Assembly: GCA_037951105.1 (NCBI GenBank)
Contig: JBAMJV010001854.1
Coordinates: 115,517-179,516, forward strand
DNA: 64,000 bases
Origin: Echinarachnius parma
Taxonomy: Eukaryota; Echinodermata; Echinoidea; Clypeasteroida; Echinarachniidae
Direction of reading: 5' to 3'
Under the pieces are notes generated by a model. That model saw only the letters and a program-made list of their open reading frames with translations. It had not been told where the DNA came from and searched no databases. Below, one piece after another: positions 56,391-64,000 of the stretch (position 1 is the first letter of the stretch; each line of letters begins with the position of its first letter). A program made the position numbers and the translations under genes.

Positions 56391-56952
56391 TTAAAGGGAT
56401 AGTTGAGTTCTGGTAAGGAGAGTACAGTTTTAGTGAAACTGAATTTTAGTAACCAAAACCTGCATCATTACATTACAAACTAATAGTTATAACTAGAAAG
56501 GAACACAAAATTACAAATGACGTAGTAAAGATCATGTTATCATTCAAAAAGAGCCGTTAAAACGTAAAAGGGCGCTCTCTAAACACTCATCGGTTTCAAC
56601 CATTTTGAATAAAATATTGTGCATGTGATGCTTTGTTGAAATAGTGATTAGATAGAGAAATGACCAACAACTATTTAAATACCTATTTTGTAACTTTTTG
56701 AAAAGAGGAAGCATTTTTTGAATTTTTAACGGCTGGTTCAAAATTCTCTAATAAACCCGGGGCCCCGGGTTTATTACAAATTGTTATATTTATGGATATT
56801 TCAGCCGTTTCTGAACCGATTTTGATCAAACAAAGATGATTTTATTGTTTAAATATTATGCTCTTTCAAATTTTACACTCAGTTTTTCATTACCTCACAA
56901 ACCAATTAAGTAGTCTAGCGCCCTCTCTACCAAAACTCAACTTTCCCTTTAA
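56391..56952. mobile_element. TTAA-flanked MITE, family 1
   Basis: TTAA at 56391-56394 and 56949-56952; empty TTAA at 18906-18909 in unit 1. A perfect 28-bp central palindrome (56749-56776) differs from that of the other copies. Confidence 0.88.
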
Positions 56953-58069
56953 GCCCTTATATTTGTTTCAATGTTCAATTTTATTTCATTTTTAACAAAA
57001 AAAGTACATAATATTTACAATGAATATAGCACAGCATTTTTGAAATTATAAACAATAAATTATAAGCATTGTCAATCAAATTTACGTTTATATAATTATT
57101 AATTAAGATACAATAACATTTTAAAATAATCATGTCATATAAGCGGAATCAGAAAGGAAATGAATGTTGCTGTATGTTTAGATTTCAAGTGAAAATGGAG
57201 GGATCCACTAAAAAGCATGGCTTGTAGAATGTGGAATCACTCAGGTGGAATATACCAGGTTCCAGTAGGAAGTGGGTTTATTTTTTACAACCGGTATTTC
57301 TCTCGTATATATGTTTTTAAGGTATTCAAATATGGACATTGTTATCAAAATGTTGGGCTAAACTACGGTATATTTAAAAAAAACTTTGATTAAATACTTC
57401 GTTTTTATAAGGTATATTGAAAAATGCATGCCCTTCACACATATTCAAATTATGCTCTTAGTACTATATCGCAACGCGAGACCTGGCTTATAGCGTGGTC
57501 GGACTGATAGGAGCACGCGAATTAATGGGTGGGGGGGGGGGGGGGTGGGCACACTCTGTTTCTTTATTTTTAATGGATATTCTCCTTGTGCTTTGTATTG
57601 TTATTATCAAACCAAGGTAATAATGGTGGAGGGGCATGTGCCCCCTAACTACGTCCATGGCGCGAAAGGACTAATGGGTGTGATGTGGGTGTGTTGTTAA
57701 CAATGGATAGCCATCACGCATGAACAGATGAACGTCACAGAATATGATATACAAACAAACGTGGGTGATTTGTTCAAAGGTCCCTTTAGCAATTCGCCCG
57801 CTGTAATCGTGAAACGCATGGTGAATAAAATATTTGTTGATGATAATTATGGGACGGAAATTACAATTTGCAAGTTTTCTGTTTGTCTCACAGTATAAAA
57901 TAACGATAATTTTCCATAACTTTGCATGACGTATCGAATGGACCGCCTGTACTGACACGAAGAGATCCGTTTGTTTGTGAAAGGGGGGGGGGGGGGGGGG
58001 TGAAATTACATTATCGTATCTGTTATTGAGGAAACTCGAGAGCTTGTCTCCTAGACCCCTGACTCTGTT
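56953..58069. other. Intergenic DNA, counterpart of 18910-20035
   Basis: Near-identical to unit 1, including poly-G runs whose lengths differ. No gene. Confidence 0.55.
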
Positions 58070-58316
58070 AAAAGAGCCATTCTTTAATTCTTAAATTCAT
58101 ATTGGTAATGTAAAATAACTATTATTTTAGCTTGGGGCCCCACAATTATTACAAATGGTTATGTTTATGGATATTTCAGTCATTTCTGAACCGATTTTGA
58201 TCAAATAAAGTTTATTCTGTCATTAAAATTGAATGCTCTTTTGAATTTGACACTCATTTTTTCATTATCTCTCTCTCGAACAAATGTTGTGTACCAAAAC
58301 TCAAATATCCCTTTAA
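58070..58316. mobile_element. Fragment of family 1 TTAA MITE, counterpart of 20036-20283
   Basis: Right half only, same breakpoint as in unit 1, ending TATCCCT and TTAA at 58313-58316. Confidence 0.7.
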
Positions 58317-58369
58317 GCTTGTCGTCGGGAAAAAAGTAGAATGGTGACCGTAATGTGTGCACATGTATG

Positions 58370-58419
58370 TGTGTGTGGTTTTGCGCGCGTGCATGTATGT
58401 GTGTGTATGTGTGTGCGTG

Positions 58420-58465
<46 letters not shown>

Positions 58466-58470
58466 GGTGT

Positions 58471-58510
<40 letters not shown>

Positions 58511-58515
58511 TTGTG
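58370..58515. repeat. (TA)n/(TG)n microsatellite
   Basis: TG-rich start, 12 TA dinucleotides at 58421-58444, then TG again. Same locus as the pure (TG)n in unit 1. Confidence 0.95.
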
Positions 58516-58630
58516 TGACTGTATGCGTTAATGTTATCCTTATAATCTTCCTTATTTCAAAAATATGCGTTTAATACATACACTGTATTTTATTTTGATT
58601 AAGGTGGCGGAGTCCATGGGGTTTGAGTGG

Positions 58631-61600
58631 GGGCACCTTTTGGGTATGTGTGAGGGCCAAACGGCCTAACGGTTGATGAGTGAAACTCAGAGACAGTGAG
58701 GAGGTAGACATGTAAAGTCCATTATTTTGCCCATTAAGAGCTTAATTTAAAGGTGCTAGATCAAATGTGTATCACTTTAGAGATGAGTGCGTTTCTTTGT
58801 CCGACTTGCACATGCCGTTTGGAATATGAAAATGGAATCCTCCATAATCATGTATTAATGCGTAACTGTTCTTGAAATGTTGATTTAAAGCTGGAACTAC
58901 GTTGGAACTACTACCACACTCATGTCGTTGACTGACTGTGGACACTGACTGTGGACGGAAGAGTGGATTTAACACATTTTGGAATTAAGCTATTCATTTT
59001 GGAAACCCTGATTGCTCTTTAATGCCCGGCGCAGACAGAGCCGACTCGACCCGATCCAACTGGTTCTCAGCCTGATTAACTCAGTATGCGCTGCATCAGG
59101 ACTCCGGTTTGTCCAGTCAAGTGCCAGTCGGAGGTCATTCGAGGCCGATTCAACATGTTGGATCGGCTCCGACTGAGCGAAACTGACTCTAGCCTTCAGA
59201 CTGAAAACCAGTTGGATCGGGTCGAGTCGGCTCTGTCTGCGCCGAGTTTAAGTCAGATGTTAGGGGTGTTAGGTATTAGATGTTAGGGGCTAAGTAAGCA
59301 ACAAGTAATCTCCTTAGTAACCGGGGGCATTTAGTAGCATGCGTTGACCCTATATATAGTTGACAACTAAAGGCCACTTGTTGCATACTTATCCATTATC
59401 ATCAAAACATACGCTAAACGTGAAACATATAAACTAGTATGATCCCATTAATAATGGGCCCATAAAGACATAATGCTGTAAACGTCAAAGATGAACACTT
59501 TTTTTTATTAGACAATAAATGCATAATAAACACAATACCATCGTAACGCAACAATTAACATTAACCGTACATGTATACCATGTGATCAACCATTATTACC
59601 ATATCAAGATCACGCGATCATTGTGATTAGTCATATTTGTACATGTACTTTCATATTCCTCAGCTGATTACAAAACGTATTTGTCTTTCAAACCTGGCAC
59701 AATTATAGATCGAGGTATTATCCCGATTATTTTGCTGACCGCATTATTTCAACAAAAACAATAATGATTATGAAAAAACATCCCTTTTAAACATCAATAA
59801 CATGCCCAAACATCGAATATATAACATCGATAAAATGCATCTAATTTAAACATAAAACCGTTCTGTGCGAAAAGTATATATTATACGGACAATACACGCA
59901 TGATGGTTATAATATTGATATGCTTATTACTAACATAAACACGGAAGATTGCTTAATCTCCAAGTTTTACTTTGTGTTTCCCTTGATGCTAATTGCTTCT
60001 GCAATAGTTATGAAGAATAACTAGGATATACAATAATGCGGTGCGCGTTATGATGTAAACTATCAGAAAAGGCCGATGTGTTTCAACATTATGAAAACAA
60101 AACTTCAATGTGACACCTTAATTTAAATGGTATGCAATTCACTCCGCACTTCTGTAGGCACTTAAAGATAAAACAAATATTCACGTGTTCTAACGAACGG
60201 ATTGAGACAATCTTTCCACGAGGCTTGGAATTTATTAAAATGTAAGCAGAAAGGAAATATGTTTCATGGTTACGACATAATTAGCCCAAAATGGGCACAA
60301 TAGCAGATGATATGACTTGTATGTTCCAGCATTATTTAAAAACTTAAAATGTTCTACAAAGTTTAAAGATTAATTTCATAATTGTCACTAACATAGCTAA
60401 ACAAATAATCATGCCACATCTTTGGCTAGGCTGTAAGCTTTAAAACGTAATAAATTCCAAAACAAGCTTTGAATTATTAGACAAATCAAAACCTGTGTGC
60501 TATATACATATAGTTCAAAGTGACATGCCATTTGCTTTGTAAGCACAACAGAATTAAATAAACATACGTTTCCTTAGGCGACAGAATGAATCACACTGCT
60601 TGGAGTTAAAACGCAACCAAACAATTAACAATACAGTAATAGGAATGGCAACATTGTGAGCTGAATACTTAGGTTGATATTTTCGTAACTAACATATGAT
60701 TTGTTTTTCAACAAGTATTCAATTACTACATTTAAAAGCACAAACATTTACATGTTTATCGTTAACAAATTTATAGTTATGCATATCAAATAGGTACTGG
60801 AAGATAAGTCTCAATCTAAATCTAAACAAAAGTGTAAATTCCTTACATTATATGTATATAATAATTTTCGAGAAAATGTACATTGTATTATACAAAACAA
60901 CTTGGGTATCGGATGTGACGTATTACGTTCACATATTATGCAAAACTGACAAAGAGTTGATAACAAACTTTTGATAAAATTGTATTTAGTTGATCTAATG
61001 TGTTGAATGAGTGCTATATATGTGAAAATTGCTAACATGTTTTCATATGGCCAGGTAATGAACGAAAATGCAAAGACCTATTATTTTGCTGGAAGAATCT
61101 CCGAGGCTTTTTCAACATCTCAATTTCAAAAAGAACAACTTTAAAAACCAAATATGGTTTCATACTTCTATTAGTAAGAGAAAAAAAAAACGTGCATGAA
61201 CGAACCACTCGATATACATATGCAAGTGAGTTTGGTCGATTCACACAAAGCTACTAGGTCCCTTTAACTCAAAGGGTTTTCCATATCATGGGATGACATA
61301 TGTCACGTATTGTGTTCTAAATATAAATATACTCGAACACCCGAAATCCTAAATATCATTCTATCAAAACAAATATTCCACTACGTTCTTGAGATAATTT
61401 TATACTGTGAATCTGTCACAAACCTTTTTTTCTCTACACAAAGTTTACAGATTTGTTACAAAAGTCTGTAAATAATTATGTCAATATTCATGAAAGAAGA
61501 ATCATGTTAACTAAAATGAAGTCATAAGAACATATTTCATTCCTACATTATTAATATTGTTCATCTTTCACAACGTTTAGAGCTGCTACAGAGTCGGTAT

Positions 61601-62753
61601 AATACACTATATACATTCATGAATAATCCCATCAAGTATATAAGAACGTATAGTTCAAACGAAGTAATATGAGTTACCTAAAAGCAAAAACCTAATTCTT
61701 TCAACACGTATACAGAGAAATTAAAACGAACATATATTACTAATGTTCAAAAATATTTAAAGATTTAAACAATAACAAACATTTCATATCGTAACTAACG
61801 TTGTTAATCGAATATGCTGTCATTTATAATTTTAAACTTTGAAACTTAGGCCTACTGAATTCCCAAACAATAGAGAAAACAAAACATGCATATCACAAAA
61901 AAGTTCACAATGATAAGCCATTCGCGCTGTATATAGAACATTATGAGAAAAATAGCATTTCAGGTTTTTCACGTGACAAAAAGGATCACACATTCCGGGA
62001 GTTCGTGGAAATTTAACCAAAACAATACAATGCTGTAATCATGGTAATTGAAATGGATACAACTTACACATCAAGAAAACGGCCTATAAGAAAATCTTAA
62101 CTTTTGCTGAACAAAGATCCGACGTTCCATCATGATCCAACACGAAAGAGAGACAAAAAAAATGTTTACATATCACGGATCTATTGTGACTTTTTGGAGG
62201 ACAACTGTATTGTTGATTATTATTACTTTACCATTTAAAGCACGTCAATATATACCAAGTTGTGCTACTATACATTATAGTAGTGTATATACATTTTTTT
62301 CTTTGGCTAAATTTCGCACATGGATCACTTTGCTTAACATGTTCAAATTTACTCAAAGAATGTTATAGTAAGAAAACGCTTTTGCAATTATCATGATGAC
62401 GAAAATAAACAACTTGACATAAAGTATGCAACGCAGAGCAATGACCGGAAGGTTAGGTAGTGACTTGACATGCTTGATAGTATTTAACTCACAAAATTAC
62501 TAACAAATATGTCCAAAAGACATTTCAAAACTCGCTTTTAAAGAAAATTGTAAAAAATAATACAGATTGATATAGGTTTCACATTATACATGACAATAAT
62601 TTCACTGGTAATAAATTCAGAACATGGATTGTGAATATATTATACGGGGATACGCGTCCGTTGACCATTACTTGCATGAAAAGGTAAACTTTGCACTTTC
62701 TAATTGTCTGTTAGAAAAACATAAGTGTCTTTTTGTCACAAATAAGAATCACG
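58631..62753. other. Unrecognised AT-rich intergenic DNA, counterpart of 22928-26535 and 27513-27672
   Basis: Collinear with unit 1 apart from one MITE (59019-59251) and many small indels. No gene seen. The family 2 MITE end recurs with TTAA at 61264-61267. Confidence 0.6.
59019..59251. mobile_element. MITE of the GCCCGGCGCAGACAG family, unit 2 only
   Basis: Inserted in CTCTTTAAGTC (single copy in unit 1 at 23262-23272): left flank TTAA then TGCCCGGCGCAGACAGAGCC, right end GCGCCGAGT then TTAA. The flanks are compatible with TA or TTAA duplication. Confidence 0.82.
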
Positions 62754-63793
62754 GTAGGCCACCACACTGTGTAATTACTTTCGTGATTGTTGACGAAAAA
62801 GAATAACAAATGAATGAAGAAATAACAAATGAATGAACTAATAAATAAAAGAATTATTCAATTTACAAAAATGAATCAATAATAATACTAATAAATACAA
62901 TTAATACATGAAGAAATTAATAAATGAACAAAATGTATGTGTGTATATAGTGCAACAATCTAACATGGCCCCTTTAATAGTGGGAAAACCAGCGTGGTGT
63001 ACATTGGACCGTTATGCCAGTTCCCTGGTTGAACGGGTAATTCAACACAGTACAATGTGCAAGCATATACATGATATAATATGACACCATGGATATTATA
63101 TCCTTTCCTTCCTAAATATAAGAAGAACAAGAAATTTAATTCAAATTAAATTAAAACAAAATGATGAATGTCAATTAAACATTTTTTAAGAGCAACGTGG
63201 AAGTGTTGAACATTTACATAAAGATATAAGAATGGTCTGACCAATTCATCTGAAATTGTAAAGTTGTAATACTCTGGGGAATTGGCTTATTTAATTTAGG
63301 CTTATACACAAACAAACACATTGTCCCCCCTCCCCATATCTCTCTCTAGCTCAATGATATACCACATTCTACATTCCACTTCTTTCTCCACCCCCCTCCC
63401 CCCCCCCCCCACCCCCCCCCCACCCCTCCCTCCTCCTATCTCTGGTGACATGAACAAAATATCAACTCATTCAGAAGTATTGCATAGTATTCTGATATTT
63501 AGGTATAATCTTTATGCATTTATCTTCATTAACCCCCTAAGATGTCCGAGTACCTCCAATGCATTCCACACTTATATTTTATATTAATAAATCTATGCAC
63601 AAATCAGTAGATCCGATTCTATGAGTACAATGTATTGTAAGATTGAGTCGAACGTGGCACTCAAAGGGTTGTTGGCGGTCTAAATAAAGAAATATGGGGA
63701 GTAGAAAATGTAAAGATAGGAGGAAATATGAACTATTTTTTCTTCTACCACATTATGTGCATTTCAGCAATGCACACATAATTTTGTGTGTAG
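62754..63793. other. Junction DNA right of unit 2
   Basis: Single copy in this window. AT-rich with AAATGAAT-type microsatellite (62806-62960), and C-rich runs (63391-63430). No gene. If the array were regular, the 3' end of another ZNFX1 would be expected here; none is seen. Confidence 0.55.
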
Positions 63794-64000
63794 CGATTGC
63801 GAAATATGTTTATCGTGGATGTTCTGATCTCGTGTATTGCGCAATGTACTTCACCTTGTAGCTGTGTATTGCGACATAATGAAGGGTGGCGGGCATTTAA
63901 GGCCTTTAAATATACCAGGTCCCAGTAGGAAGTGGATTTATTTTCACAACCGGTATTTCTCTCGTATATTTTTCAAATATGGACATTGTTATCAAATTTG
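63794..64000. repeat. Start of a third, rearranged duplicon copy
   Basis: 63794-63872 matches 14679-14757 and 63911-64000 matches 19212-19310, with only about 38 bases between. The Harbinger and MITE block (about 4.45 kb) that separates these segments in unit 1 is missing. Confidence 0.8.

Larger units (their letters stand above)
29440..62751. repeat. Segmental duplication unit 2
   Basis: Counterpart of 1-27672 in the same orientation. Longer because of the larger insertions at 36.0, 38.0, 44.2, 46.6, 53.5, 54.3, 56.1 and 56.4 kb. The homology seen in intron 3 starts near 29440 only because unit 1 is cut by the window edge. Confidence 0.9.

Overview
The window is eukaryotic, intron-bearing, AT-rich and loaded with mobile elements. 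It most likely comes from a marine deuterostome invertebrate. An echinoderm or hemichordate fits best, because of the foldback element built from 15-16 bp repeats that recalls sea-urchin TU elements, the many TTAA- and TA-flanked MITEs, and an expanded ZNFX1 family. No species can be named from the sequence alone. The only convincing host genes are two tandem, same-strand (minus) copies of ZNFX1, an NFX1-type zinc-finger SF1 helicase. Gene 2 is complete (28314-35835, four coding exons, 1,897 aa predicted). Gene 1 (114-6825) has three coding exons in the window and loses its last exon off the left edge.

The whole window is essentially one segmental duplication. Unit 1 (about 1-27672) and unit 2 (about 29440-62751) each hold a ZNFX1 gene followed on the right by 20-27 kb of non-coding, repeat-rich DNA in the same order. 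A third, rearranged fragment starts at 63794. Identity is mosaic: the middle block (about 11.1-20.3 kb against 41.5-58.3 kb) is almost identical, while the outer blocks differ much more.

Unit 1, left to right: ZNFX1 exons 3, 2 and 1 (intron 1 carries a very long GAA tract on the sense strand), a 5'-truncated LINE with an open RT frame (7402-9488), TTAA MITEs, a LINE 3' relic, a decayed PIF/Harbinger transposon (14765-17919), a cluster of small MITEs, a TG microsatellite, a TU-like foldback element with 9-bp target duplication (20653-22918), long unrecognised AT-rich DNA and a 1-kb TIR element (26536-27512).

Unit 2 repeats this backbone but has a different set of insertions: an array of nuclear-receptor-like direct repeats (36031-36850), several MITEs, a composite insertion at 44.2-44.9 kb, and above all a 5.1-kb TA-flanked inverted element (46552-51657). 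That element is made of about 123-bp monomers in a 251-bp higher-order array, sits inside the Harbinger transposase, and contains another element with the same ends (48088-50235). Because each unit supplies the empty site for insertions in the other, the window is a natural record of target-site duplications for about a dozen elements. No tRNA, rRNA, CRISPR, retrovirus, LTR element or Polinton was seen.
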